Assembly: GCA_039519185.1 (NCBI GenBank)
Contig: CM076847.1
Location: 52,335,708 to 52,399,707, forward strand
Length of the DNA stretch: 64,000 bases
Direction: 5' to 3'
Origin: Astragalus membranaceus
Taxonomy: Eukaryota; Streptophyta; Magnoliopsida; Fabales; Fabaceae
The notes under the pieces were generated by a model. The model worked only from the letters and a program-made list of their open reading frames with translations. It was not told where the DNA came from and searched no databases. A program made the translations under genes and the position numbers. Below, piece by piece: positions 9,601 to 20,990 of the stretch (position 1 is the first letter of the stretch; every line of letters starts with the position of its first letter).

Positions 9601-11698
9601 TGTAACATCCTCAAAATAATTAGGCGAATTATTTGGATGTTAACCCAATTGGAATAATTTAGTACTTGACCAGTAAATTTATTGAGTGCTAAAATTATTT
9701 ATTGGATATCATTAGATCGTTAACCGGATAATACGGATCAATGAAGTTTTGGAATCGAAATAAGGGATTAGGATCAATATGGTAATTGGACCACGCTACC
9801 ACTTATTTATTAATTAAATATGTGTGTGTGTGTTGAAAGAAAGAAAAGAAAAGAAAGGAATGCGTGAAGAGAGGAGAAAAGAAGCAGAGAAGAGAAGAGG
9901 AAGGAGAGGAGGAAAGAAGAAGAAAGAAGAAGAGATTGTGGGAGCATTACTCATCCCCCAAGGTCCCAAATTTCATCACCATCTTCATCTCATCTCTCTC
10001 ATCAAAACCCATATCTTTGGTAAGCTTCTCCTCCATTTCTCCCCTTTTTGTGACCCACGAATTTCTAGGGTTTTAGTGAGGGATTGGTTGAATTTCTGGG
10101 TTGTGTGATGAAATTGATGATGAAATCATGTTTAGGATCAAAGCCAAGGAAGGTGGAACGCGTTTGGAAGCTCGAATTGAAGTTGAAAGCGGATTGGTGA
10201 TTTTCGGTTCGCGTTTGAGGATTTTGAAGTCTCGACAATATCGGCTCTCGCGTCAAGGGTGAGTTTTACTCACGCTTAGGATGTTTTTGTGTCTCGATAA
10301 ATTTTATGTGATTTGATTCCGAGAGATTTTAACTTGAAAACCGCTATTCGGAAAAATATGTCGTTTTTAATAAAGTTCGTTTCGATTGAGTTTTGATTGA
10401 ATTGATTGACTGTGTGGTATTGGTTGGGTTTGTTTTGCTGGTTGTTAAATCTGTTTTCAGTCGGAACGAGAATCGGAATTGAGCGGAATAGCGAATTTCG
10501 CAAGAAAACGAAAAAACTGCACTTTTCTGCAGAGGGTCGCGTCGCGACCCGTTCCCATCGCGTCGCGACCTGGCCCAGTTTTCTCACGCAAAAAGTTTCT
10601 GTCGTTTTTCGCGTCGCGACGGTAGCAGTTCGCGTCGCGACGCTTTGCAGATTTTCAGCAACTGTACACTGTTTTTGTTTTCGCGATATCTTTTGATCCG
10701 GGAACCCGATTGAGGTGTTCTAAAATGCGTTGGAAAGCTTATTCAGAGGCCTAACTGAATATTCTGTTTTTAAGGAAAAATGAACTGTTTTTGATATGGA
10801 AAATTTTGATAAAAAGTGGTCAACTAGAGTGCGAGTGTGAACTTGGATTTTATAAAATGTGGATTAAAGTGTTTCATTGATTGTCTGATTTGATGGACCG
10901 TGGGTTCATGGTACTGTAGATATATATATTATATCGAGTTTGGGTGACGACCCATGTAGACATACTAGGCGGGGTAGTCATGCACCCTTACCCTAGGCCT
11001 CTTGCAATAGGGAAAGTACTATTGGTAAGGTGGTTCACCGGGTATGTAGCGTTCGCGCAGTCGGTGGTGTGTTGAATTGTTTGTTGTACGTATACCGAGT
11101 ATGTAGCGTTCGCGCAGTCGGTGTCGTACTTGGTTGTAACAGATTCATCGGGTATGTAGCGTTCGCGCAGTCGATGATCTGTCAAGGGTTATATAACGCG
11201 GTTTACCGGGTATGTAGCGTTCGCGCGGTCGGTGCCGTATAAAGTTAAAACCACGTCATAATTGGATCGAGAGCGTTAGTAGGGGTCTCGGTAGAACTCA
11301 CTGAGATTGTATCTCACTGTTTAAATGTTGTTGTTTTACAGATAAACAGGGACAGAAGAAACCTCAGAGGCACGAGTAGGTGGCCCCGGGGGGATGGATG
11401 ATGACTTAGCTTTACGTTTAAGTTTATTTTCCTTCTGTTGTCCATGTATCACAGCACTATGGCATTAGTGTTATATTTATCTTTCTTTCCGCTGTCTTGT
11501 ATGACTCTGACTACCATAGTTGCTGACAGTTTATGGTCTGAGTACCGTATGGTCTTATTTGTGTATAAGACGGTTATGTTATATTTCAGCAAAAATTTTA
11601 TAGTGGTATTCAGTGTCTAAGAAGGAATTATTATCTCTGATGTTTACACTTTGGTTCACTTGGGTATTTTTACATGTTGAATATACCGGGGTGTTACA
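9601..11698 (+). repeat. 3' LTR of G2
   Basis: It matches the 5' LTR over its whole length apart from scattered substitutions, a shorter GT run near 9823 and single-base indels. The CGCGTCGCGAC set is near 10538-10641. Confidence 0.95.
11035..11235 (+). repeat. Four tandem hairpin repeats, 3' LTR of G2
   Basis: This is the second copy of the array at 4383-4583, offset by 6652 bp. The six-pair stems and 21-nt loops are unchanged except in unit 4, whose right arm ends GCC instead of GAC. Confidence 0.85.
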
Positions 11699-11703
11699 TG
11701 GTA
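11699..11703 (+). repeat. Target-site duplication of G2, right
   Basis: TGGTA follows the terminal TGTTACA of the 3' LTR and matches 2941-2945. Confidence 0.95.
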
Positions 11704-12534
11704 TTTTTATGAAAGGATTTATAACTAGACGTGATGGTGTAGTATTTGGTAACTAAATACTTTGAGTTGTGAAATTGATGCATGAGTCATGAGTCGCATT
11801 GTCATATGCATTTCTTGGTGGTATAGGCTTCGGCCTCTTTGAGATTATTTTTGGTGGTATAGGCTTCGGCCTCTTGCCCGTCGTGGCTTATGTTACGAGA
11901 TCGGTACCGCATGCATATGCCCAGAGGGGTTGCATTGTTGCATAGTCCATATACATATATATATGTAACGTGTTTTAGTGTTCCGTTCTGATGAAATTTG
12001 TGTCTTGTGTGGTGCTATGATGTATTGATTTTCGAGGTAGCTATTTATGAAATGATTTGTAACGAGATATGATAGTATAGCTATGATGTGTTGACTGTCT
12101 GTGTTCCCGTGATTTACCCGCTGCTTATATACTGCTATCATTAACTTATTATTTCTGTTAAGCTCATCCCTTCTGCTTGGAATGTTGCTCTTATGTGGCA
12201 ACGCTGCAGGTGATCGTTAGCACTCGTGGAGGATTGCTAGGTGTAGTTTCCTTCTAGTTGGGTCTGTGTCAGCTCTGATGCGTAGCACCGGGGAGGGTCT
12301 TAGTTACCGTTGTCGAACTGTTATTATTTATTTTTGGAGTTTTGGTTTAATGTTTAATTATTTTTGAAGATGTTAAATGAGTTTATGATTCCGCTGCTTA
12401 GAGATTAATTAACTATATTCTTGAGGATTTAATTTAAATCAATTTGGAGTTTTATGTGGTGAAAAATGTAGCGCCCTCGTGGTGACTCTGATAATTGCGT
12501 GTTTATTTATAATTAGTAAAAAGGGGGTGTTACA
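11704..12534 (+). repeat. 3' LTR of G1, right part
   Basis: It continues the LTR begun at 1771 and ends TGTTACA. The next bases, from 12535, are in-frame pol codons of G3, so G1 inserted in that gene; TCGGC (12535-12539) is the expected target duplication, its partner lying outside the window. Two 24 bp direct repeats (11816, 11852) each hold AGGC-TTCG-GCCT. Confidence 0.88.
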
Positions 12535-14106
12535 TCGGCAATGATGGCTAAGGAGTTAGAGTTGATTGAGGAACTCAGGGATTTGAGTTTGGTTTGTGAA
12601 GTGTCGCTTCAGAGTGTTAAGTTGGGTATGTTGAAGATTAATAATGAGTTCCTTGACAGTATCAGAGGAGCCCAGAAGTTGGATATCAAGTTGGTGGATT
12701 TGATGGTCAGGGATGATCGGCCTGAGGGTAGTGACTTTAAGTTGGATGCGCATGGTGTTTTGAGATTTCGTGATAGGATTTGTATTCCTGAAGACGCAGA
12801 GCTGAAGAGAGCAATTTTAGAAGAGGGTCATCGAAGTAAGTTGAGTATTCATCCTGGAGCGACAAAGATGTATCAAGACCTGAAGAAGTTGTTTTGGTGG
12901 CGTGGTATGAAGAGGGATGTAGCACAATTTGTGTATGCCTGTTTGACTTGCCAGAAGTCAAAGGTGGAGCATCAGAAGCCTGCTGGACTGATGCAACCGT
13001 TAGAAATTCCGGAGTGGAAATGGGATAGCATTTCGATGGATTTTGTGACGGGATTGCCTAGTACTGCGAGAGGGTATGATGCAATTTGGGTGATTGTTGA
13101 CAGGTTAACGAAATCGTCTCATTTTGTTCCTATCAGCATCACATATCCGGTGTCGAAGTTGGCAGAAGTGTATATTCGCGAGATTGTGAAGCTTCATGGA
13201 GTCCCTATGAGTATTGTCTCGGATAGAGATCCAAGGTTCACGTCAGATTTCTGGAAGATTTTGCACGAGAAGTTGGGGTCTAAGTTGAGGTTGAGTTTGG
13301 CATATCATCCTCAAACAGATGGTCAGTCTGAGAGGACGATTCAGTCATTAGAAGATTTGTTGAGGGCTTGTGTTTTCGAACAAGGAGGTTCGTGGGATTC
13401 CTACCTTCCACTGATAGAGTTCACGTATAACAATAGTTACCATTCTAGTATCGGGATGGCACCTTTTGAGGCATTGTATGGTCGAAAGTGTAGAACCCCG
13501 CTGTGTTGGTATGAGTCTGGAGAGAGTGTGGTGCTTGGACCGGAAATTGTTCGGGAGACAACCGAGAAGATAAAGTTGATCCGTGAGAAGATGAAGGCTT
13601 CGCAGAGTCGTCAGAAGAGTTATCACGACAAGAGGAGAAAAGATTTAGAGTTTCAGGAGGGTGAGCATGTATTTTTGAGAGTCACTCCAGTGACCGGTGT
13701 TGGCCGCGCTTTGAAGTCGAAGAAGCTCACTCCTCGATTCATTGGTCCTTATCAGATTTCCGGGAGAGTTAGGAATGTGGCGTATAGAGTGGCTTTACTG
13801 CCAAACCTTTCGAATTTGCACGACGTGTTTCACGTGTCGCAACTTCGGAAGTACATTTCGGATCCATCTCATGTGATCCACAAGGATGATGTGGAGGTGC
13901 GGGATAATCTCACGGTGGAGACGATGCCTGTGCGGATTGAAGACCATGAGGTGAAGGTGTTAAGAGGCAAGGAAATTGCATTGGTGAAGGTGGTTTGGCT
14001 AGGAGCTGCCGGTGAGAGCATGACTTGGGAGTTGGAGAGTAAGATGCGGGAGTCCTATCCCGAGCTGTTTGATTCAGGTGAGTTTTCGAGGACGAAAACA
14101 TTCTAA
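12535..14106 (+). pseudogene. Ty3/gypsy pol, C-terminal part (element G3, split by G1)
   Basis: The frame opens at the G1 LTR end in the segment that follows RNase H (SAMMAKELELIEELRDLSLVCEV), closely matching G1 residues around 190-260. The integrase follows: HRSKLSIHPG with CLTCQ, SMDFVTGLP, SDRDPRF, TDGQSERT, then the chromodomain-like tail (VKVVWLGAAGESMTWELE). It ends at TAA near 14106, before the polypurine tract. No internal lesion is seen in 523 codons. The upstream part of G3 lies outside the window because G1 and G2 are inserted here. Confidence 0.92.
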
Positions 14107-14117
14107 GTGGGGGAGAT
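14105..14117 (+). promoter_or_regulatory. Polypurine tract of G3
   Basis: AAGTGGGGGAGAT precedes the LTR start TGTAACGCCC and overlaps the end of the pol stop codon. Confidence 0.85.
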
Positions 14118-14869
14118 TGTAACGCCCAAATATTTAATTAAATTATTAAATTAAATATTTAGGTATCCATTTATTCATTTATTTATTTCAGTTGGTGTAA
14201 TTATATTAGTATTTGGTTAAGAGGTGTATAATTGGATATTAGGAGATGGTGTTAGTGATCGGGCTTAAGCTGGAGGAAAGCCCGTGATCCATATCCATGA
14301 GTTAGGCGCTTAGTCATATGGGGGTTAGGGTTTGGCTTGTCATTAGCGCAAACCCTAAGAGAAAAGAAAGAGAAGTCGCGAACAGAAGAGAGGAGAGGAG
14401 AAGAGGATTCGGCGCACATCCAAGAGAGAAGAAGAGGAGGATTTCGCGAGTTCAAGGAGAAGAGAGGAGCTGTGTTGCTGAGGTTATTGTTGGTGACTTG
14501 ATCAAGAGGATTGGTGTTCTCCTACTATAAGGTAAGGGTGGGGTTCTTCCTTATAATAGGGTTTTATGATGGGGTTATGTGGGAATAGGTCCTATGATGC
14601 CTCTTGCTTGATTTTGATGTTTGGTTTGATGATAGTTGAATCATGACTATGTTGATTGAAATATTGGCTTGTTGGTGATTGTTGTTACTCTAAAAATTGG
14701 TGTTCATTGTTGTTATCACGAATTGCATGCTAAGTGTTCGATTAATTGTTGTTGGTGTTGTGATTGACAATTCATGATAATTGACATTGGTGGTTAAGAA
14801 TTGATGAACTAAATTGGTGATATGATTGCATATGTGGTGTTTTGATGAATTTGGTGTGATGCTGTTTTT

Positions 14870-15090
14870 GGGGCCCTGGTGCTGGGCGCCATTTCTGGGT
14901 GTTGTAGTGCTGTTTCTGGCGCCCTGTGTGTGGGCGCCGTGTGCCAGTGTGCGTGTGTGCGTTGCTGTGTCTTGGCGCAGGGGCGCCATGGGTGCCATGG
15001 GCGCTGTTCGTGTGTGTGCGTGTGTGCGTGGGTGTTTCTGGGGCGCCAAAGGCGCTGTCCCCTGCGTTGCCCCTAGGCGCCCTGCTCCTG
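14870..15090 (+). repeat. GGCGCC/GGCGCT-rich array in the G3 LTR
   Basis: GGCGCC and GGCGCT motifs alternate with GTGTGTGCG-type spacers, as in the G1 LTR at 2508-2795. Frames that open across it (14826-15167) have low-complexity Cys/Val/Arg products and are not genes. Confidence 0.85.
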
Positions 15091-15444
15091 GGCGCCGTTT
15101 CCAGGATGTGTCTCAGTTTTTCCCTGATTTGTTTTCAAAATATCTTTTGACTCGGGAGTCCGATTGAGACGTTTCAAAATGTTTTGGAAAGCTTATTCAG
15201 AGGCCTAGCTGAATATTCTAATTTGCGGCAAAGTGATCTATTTTTCAGGAAATTGTTAGCCGTTGGCTTAGCCGTTAAATGTTGCTGTTTTGAAAAAAAA
15301 AAATTGTCGCGTCTCAAATATTTTGGAAAATTGTCGTCGTCCCAAATATTTTGGAAAATTGTCGTTGTCTCCGGTTTTGGGAAAAATCATCGCGTCTCAA
15401 ATGTTTTGGAAAATTGTTGTCATCTCGGTGTCTTGGTGCTGTTT

Positions 15445-15830
15445 GAGCTAGGTGTGAAGGCTCTAGTATTGGTGTTGTTTGAGCTGGGTGTGAAGGCTCA
15501 AACCCTGATGTTGTTGGAGCTAGGTGTGAAGGCTCCAAATCTTGGTGTTCCGTTGTTTCGGGTAGTTTGGTGTTTCGGTGTCGTTGGGCTAGGTGTGAAA
15601 GCCCAATTTTGGTGATATTCGGTGATTGATTTTTGGTGTGTCACATGGTGGCTAATTTTTGATGATTGTCTGTTTGCATTCATGGTGTCGCATACAGCAT
15701 ACGCATTTATTTCGGTGAAGGCCTTTGGTCTTGGAGTTGGGTGTGAAAGCTCAATTTTTTCTAAAACTAGTGAGCCGGGTGTGAAAGCTCAATTTTTCTA
15801 AATTGGTGAGCCGGGTGTGAAAGCTCTCAA
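15445..15830 (+). repeat. Seven hairpin repeats in the G3 LTR
   Basis: Each has an 11-nt loop close to TAGGTGTGAAG between complementary arms. The clearest are TTTGAGC/GCTCAAA (15478-15502), TTGGAGC/GCTCCAA (15514-15538) and TTGGGC/GCCCAA (15584-15606). The copies at 15771-15791 and 15807-15827 use TGAGC paired with GCTCA or GCTC; those at 15445-15463 and 15734-15753 are weaker. Arms differ between copies yet stay complementary. Confidence 0.82.
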
Positions 15831-16477
15831 TTTTGGTGACGCCTCTATTTACAGGCAAAACTTTCGGTGATTTGGTACCACATGCATATGCCCGTCGGTG
15901 TGGGTTGCATTCATGCATTATCATGACATTTGGTGACTGATTGTGGTGTTTACAATTTGATGTGTGTTTATATTTCGATGTGTGTAGTGGAGTGGTAGAT
16001 ATAGTTGTCATATTCTAGCATATTTCCTATCATTTACGCTATTATATTGAAGATATCTCACCCCTTATGTTTGAATGTTACCCCTATGCGGTAACGTGCA
16101 GGTGATCGCGAGTGAAGGCTTAGCTACCTTCGCTAGTCTGAGTCGGTGTCCTTTGCTTTGATATGTAACACTCAAGGGGGGGGATGAACGCTAGACTTTG
16201 GCTGTTGCATTTTATTTGTTTGAAGTCCATTCAGGATGTTATGATTTTATGTTTTGAAACTTATTTCTATTCCGCTGCGTGGTGATGTATTTTTGGCGAT
16301 GTGGTTAACTAAACCGGTGTTATGGGCTTCGTCCCTTTTTGACAAAGTGTTATATACCGTATGTGACGTTTTGGTTATCGATGAATGTGTGACATCTCTT
16401 TTCGAAGTATGGAATAATGAATTTTTTTGTAACTCTGATTTTATTAAATAATTACCGGGTAGAAAAGGGGTGTTACA

Positions 16478-17824
16478 GAACGAGTGTCAGAATCGATCGG
16501 GATAGCGGAAAATGGAGAAAAACAAGTTTTGGAAAAAAATCTGCTATACAGGCACGACCCGTGCGCCCCACTCTGTGCCAAGCGCACAATTGAAGTTTTA
16601 CATGCGCCCCAAGCACACGACCCGTGCGCAGAGTTCTGTCCCCAATTTTAAAACGCACCCGAAACTATTCCTTTCGATTCCAAACCTTCCCCAATCCTTT
16701 CCTCAACCCTTCCCTTGGATAATTGAATGTTTTTAGGCTTTGAATCGCTAATGTTTTATGTTATAAAATGAGAAAAGAATTCTTGTATTGGTAGGTACAA
16801 CACCGAAGTATGACATAACAAATTATTTATCTTTCACCGTATGCAACGAGTAAATTCGTGTTATGTTTTGAATGCAAAACGAGTAATGGTTGTATCGAGT
16901 GTGACAACAAAGTATTATGAAATGGACTTCGTCTCTGAGTTAATGATAAAGAATGCGACCTTGTGTCGAGAAATGGACCTAGTGTCCGAGTTAAGGTTAA
17001 AGAATGCGACTTCGTGTCAAGAAACGGACTTAATGTCCAAGAGGTTAATAAAAGACTGATTGAGGTTCACGATATATAAATTATATCGAGTATGGGTGAC
17101 GACCCAAAGAGGTTAGCATACTAGGCGTGGAAGGTCATGAGCCCTTAACCTAGGCCCTGTAAATTTTACCATTAGGGAAAGTACTAATGGGAAGGGGGTT
17201 CACCGGGATTACCATGTCTGGGGTCGGTGTTATGTTAAAGTTATGTCGTGCTAAGTTAAAGAGGCGTACTTTATAAATTAAACTACGAGATAATTAAAGA
17301 GACACGTAGTTTATAAATTAAACTACGAACGAAAGAATTCAAAATTGAACCAAGAGAGGATATGTGAGGGGTGCGAAAGAACTCACTGAGATTTATAATC
17401 TCACTGTATTTTTTGTGGTGTTTTCAGATGTGCAGGGAAAGCAAAGCAGATTGAGGTGAAGTGGCGTATGCAGTAGCTTCTTAGTTAGATGGAAGATTCT
17501 TTAGAGATCTTCATTATGTACTTTGCTTATTTCCCTCCTCATGTATTGTTAGGTTTAAATCCTTGAACCGTTATCAAGGTCATGTAGCGTTTATAACCGT
17601 GTCTTGTAATTGGACCATAGTGATGTAAAATTTTATCGAATGGGTACCTTTTGTGTACTTAGTTCAGAAGTGTAATTGAGAGATTTTATCTCAAAGTTAT
17701 GTAAGTGGTTGTAATCCGCTTTATTTTTTTATTTGGTCCATTATTATGAGCAGGTTATACTCTAATGTTTATGATTATGTTAATGTCTTATTGATCACTA
17801 TGTGGTGAAATTTAAGGTGTTACA
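16478..17824 (+). repeat. LTR fragment of element G4 (distant relative of G2)
   Basis: Blocks match the G2 LTR in order: the GAACGAG region, the TATATCGAG...GGGTGACGACCC block (17075-17110), the CTAGGCC block, TTCACCG and the AACTCACTGAGAT block. It ends TGTTACA at 17824. The fragment lacks its start, which lies beyond G3. Whether it is a solo LTR or one end of an element cannot be told. It interrupts copia pol. One stem TTCACCG/CGGTG with a 19-nt loop lies at 17199-17231. Confidence 0.85.
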
Positions 17825-19418
17825 GTAAAGGTAACAGATCCTTTCGAAGCCCTAATCCTGTTTATGCTTGTCTCTTAGATTATCAAAAATTATCTCCATC
17901 CTACTTTGCCTTTGTTTCTTCCTTGGATTCTGTGTCTATTCCCAAAACTACAGGTGAAGCTATGTCTGATCCTAGTTGGCGACAGGCAATGTTGGATGAG
18001 ATGGCTGCTTTGCATTCTAATGGCACTTGGGATCTGGTACCCTTACCTGATGGCAAAACCACAGTGGGTTGTCGATTGGTCTATACAGTTAAGGTTGGGC
18101 CTGATGGCAAGATTGACCGTTTGAAAGCTCGTCTCGTGGCAAAAGGATACACACAAATCTTCGGCATTGATTACAGAGATAACTTTTCTCCAATTGCCAA
18201 GATCGCATCTGTTCGTCTTTTCCTTGCAATACTTGCTATTCATCATTGGCCTCTTCATCAGTTGGACATCAAAAGTGCCTTTCTACATGGTGAGTTACAA
18301 GAAGAGGTATATATGAAGCAACCACCGGGATTCACTGTTAGTGGTGCCCCTCACCACGTATGTCGGCTACGAAGATCTCTTTATAGCTTGAAACACTCTC
18401 CTCGTGCTTGGGTTGGAAGGTTTAGCAATGCACTCCAGGAATATGGCCTGACCAGATGTGAGGCTAATTACTCTCTCTTCTTTATGCACCCTTCACCGAC
18501 CACCTGCTTATACCTGCTTGTCGATGTTCACAACATCATCATCACAGGTAATGATCAGGTTGGCATTCATCAGCTCAAACAACATCTGTCCATACACTTT
18601 CAGACTAAATATTTGGGTCCATTGAAATACTTTTTGGGGATTGAAGTCGCCCAGTCCAAAATAGGCGTAGCTATTACTCAGCGAAAATATGCTCTTGATA
18701 TACTTGACGAGACTGGCATGCTTGATTGTCGACCCAGTGATACTCCCATGGATCCCAACGTCAAGCTACTACTAGGTCAGGGGGAGCCATTGAAAGACTT
18801 TGGTAGATATCGACGTTTGGTCGGCAAATTGAACTACCTTACATTGACTAGGTCCGACATTACCTTTGCTGTTAGTGTCGTTAGTCAATTTCTGACTGCT
18901 CCATCTCATAGCCATTGGAATGCTGTAATAAGCATTCTTAGGTATACTAAGAATGGACCAGGCAAATGATTACTTTATGAAAACAAGGGTATTGTTTCCT
19001 TATTGGAGGTAATTTGATATCCTAGCGAAGCAAGAACCAAAATACAGTTGCACGATACAGTGCAGAAGCAGAGTATCGGGCTATGGCAGTAGCGACTTGT
19101 GAACTCACATGGCTAAGACATTTACTCCAACAATTGAAATTGGGGGCGGTCAAGACCATGAAACTCATTTGTGACAACCAAGCTGCGCTACATATTGCTT
19201 CCAACCCAGTCCTCCATGAAAGAACTAAGCACATAGAGATCGACTGTCACTTTGAGAGAGATAAGGTTCTTTCAAAAGAAATTACAATTGATTTTGTTAG
19301 CTCTAATGATCAACTAGTAGATATGTTGACTAAATCTCTTAGAGGAACTCGAGTTGAATTTATTTGTAACAAGCTTGGTGAATATAACCAGCTTGAGGGG
19401 GAGTGTAGAATATCATAG
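17825..19418 (+). pseudogene. Ty1/copia pol, reverse transcriptase to RNase H (element C1)
   Basis: The frame runs from the G4 LTR end: SDPSWRQAMLDEMAALHSNGTWDLV, then RLVAKGYTQIFGIDYRDNFSP, LDIKSAFLHGELQEEVYMKQPPGF and the RT core. The catalytic YVDD box reads DVHN (LLVDVHNIIITGND), so the metal-binding Asp pair is lost. A stop at 18967-18969, a gap in the first half of RNase H (near 18988) and a further stop follow. The RNase H end (AVATCELTWL to LVDMLTKSLRG) stays open at 19083-19418. This is a dead element, split by G4. Confidence 0.93.
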
Positions 19419-19714
19419 AATTAACTCACGCTAACTAGACGCTGAGTGTTTAGAATCAATTGTAATTATTAGGATATACTCATTTGTAACTATAAATAGA
19501 GACTATGTGTGTGCTTTTTTTTTTTGATAAGCAATGTTAGTGGGGTGGGAGAATGTTAGTTTCCGGGAGTTGAACCCGGGACCTCCTTCTTGCACTCATT
19601 TAGTGCACTCCTTCGGTATCCCTTAGCTCGCCAACTGAGCTACCTACTTGGGATAGACTATGTGTGTGCTAATCAACACACAACATTCCAATCATTTCTA
19701 TAATAAGTATTACA
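19404..19714 (+). repeat. 3' LTR of copia C1, with a SINE inside (copy 1)
   Basis: It begins TGTAGAATATCATAG directly after TTGAGGGGGAG, the usual copia polypurine tract. A TATA-like TATAAATAGAG lies at 19491-19501. The proposed end is at TTACA 19714. Removing the SINE leaves about 156 bp, short but plausible for an Ale-like copia. Start is well supported, end less so. Confidence 0.72.
19515..19654 (-). mobile_element. tRNA-derived SINE in the C1 LTR (copy 1)
   Basis: On the minus strand it reads CCCAAGTAGGTAGCTCAGTTGG (A box within) and, near 19570, GGTTCAACTCCCGG (B box), ending in poly-A. It is flanked by a 15 bp duplication AGACTATGTGTGTGC at 19500-19514 and 19655-19669. Pol III boxes, A tail and long duplication define a SINE rather than a tRNA gene. 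Confidence 0.92.
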
Positions 19715-19887
19715 TTATATGTTTTTCACCTACTATTAACATATATATTATAAATTATTTTTTACTTCAAAAATTTAACCATACTCGTGATTGGCATATA
19801 ATTAATCTAAAAATATATTATTTCTCGAATGTTGAGAAAACACTTATACGTTTTGTAAATGGATTTGATATGTTATTATTACAACAA

Positions 19888-20084
19888 ACACCGTCGGCCC
19901 AATGGCTTAATCTACCTTGGAAAACGGGGGCTCGACCCGGTGCTCCCGGTTTCGATTCCCGCACTGGACAAACTCGGTGTTAGTCAGTGCGATATTTGAT
20001 CCTAGCACGAGCGGAGGTTAGTTTTTCGTTGAAAGCGTTAGGACACTCTGTGAGTAGCCAGCAATGGTCCATATCAAAAACAAA
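19888..20084 (+). mobile_element. tRNA-derived SINE, second family (copy 1)
   Basis: The head GGCCCAATGGCTTAATCTACC resembles an A box and GGTTTCGATTCCCGC a B box. The tail (GAGCGGAGGTTAG, GACACTCTGTGAGTAGCCAG, CAATGGTCC) matches the better bounded SINE at 63337-63546. No clear target duplication was found here. Confidence 0.8.
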
Positions 20085-20540
20085 TTACAAAGACCGCATA
20101 TTTCTATTGTTATAGCAATGCGATAATTTCGAAATTCAATTGAAAAAATTCCTATGGTTTAATATCATCGATGCGATAATTTTGAGGCTGATATCATGAA
20201 AAATGGGCTACATTACAATTGCACTGTTTGACAGGCAGGTGTTACTACCAATAAATGTCGTTGACAAGTCAAAGAACCAAATATTATTTATTTAACACTA
20301 AATAGTGCAATAAGTAGCTCACATAGTTTAGTGAAAGGACATCGTTAGTGGAAAAAATGTAGGCATACAGAGTTCGAACCCCGTTCTCCCATCCCCTCTA
20401 AAAACTAATACACTAATTACTAACCACTTTGCCTATAAAAAATTAATTTTAAAATAATTCATTAATGATGTTACTAGTGTCGTTATTTTTGACAACATTA
20501 GTATTGTAGTTAATGTTATTATTAACAATATTAATATTAT

Positions 20541-20572
<32 letters not shown>

Positions 20573-20618
20573 AAAACAAAAAAAAAACTCAAATTTTATA
20601 GAGGCCAAAAACTTATTA

Positions 20619-20658
<40 letters not shown>

Positions 20659-20737
20659 GTAAATAATTTTTTTTAATATATAAATTTTAAATCAAATACA
20701 TTGTATTATTTACTTTTAGGCAAACATAAGCAGTACA

Positions 20738-20990
20738 CTAAATGGGGTAAAGATCCTCTCAATTTCCTAAAAGAAATTTATGATCAATTACTAAAGTTTT
20801 GGGTGTATAAAAATACACATCCCTTAAATATATGATATATATTTTATGTGCATTAATATACAAAAAATTTGGTAATTAACACTCAATTTCTTTCATGAAA
20901 TGAATGGATCTCTATTCTTTAAGTTAGTGGTAGGAACATACATTTAGTGGAGTAGAGATCCACTCAATTTCCTGAAAGAAATTGAGTATA
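20738..20990. repeat. Foldback/MITE-like inverted repeats
   Basis: The arm near 20748 (AAGATCCTCTCAATTTCC) recurs inverted near 20880-20920 as CTTTCATGAAATGAATGGATC, and again in direct sense near 20955-20985 (AGAGATCCACTCAATTTCC). The set looks like a small inverted-repeat element with a partial second copy. Ends are not defined. Confidence 0.5.

Larger units (their letters stand above)
2946..11698 (+). mobile_element. Complete Ty3/gypsy chromovirus G2
   Basis: The element is 8753 bp with LTRs 2946-5045 and 9601-11698, an initiator-Met-type primer site, gag-pol, a polypurine tract and a perfect 5 bp target duplication. A by-eye comparison of the LTRs found about 20 substitutions and small indels in 2.1 kb, so insertion is recent. 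Very long LTRs plus a chromodomain-like integrase tail fit the Tekay/Del group. One in-frame stop in gag is the only coding lesion seen. It lies inside the 3' LTR of G1. Confidence 0.95.
14118..16477 (+). repeat. 3' LTR of G3
   Basis: It runs 2360 bp from TGTAACGCCC to GGGGTGTTACA. It contains a GGCGCC-rich array (14870-15090) and seven hairpin repeats (15445-15830). The sequence after it is the interior of a different LTR (G4), so G3 inserted there; GAACG (16478-16482) is the expected target duplication, its partner off-window. Confidence 0.9.

Noticed and set aside
17923..18969. Working copia reverse transcriptase
   Set aside because: The catalytic box reads DVHN, and stops plus an RNase H gap follow.
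19560..19654. tRNA gene
   Set aside because: A and B boxes are present, but the cloverleaf is not, and an A tail and target duplication show a SINE.
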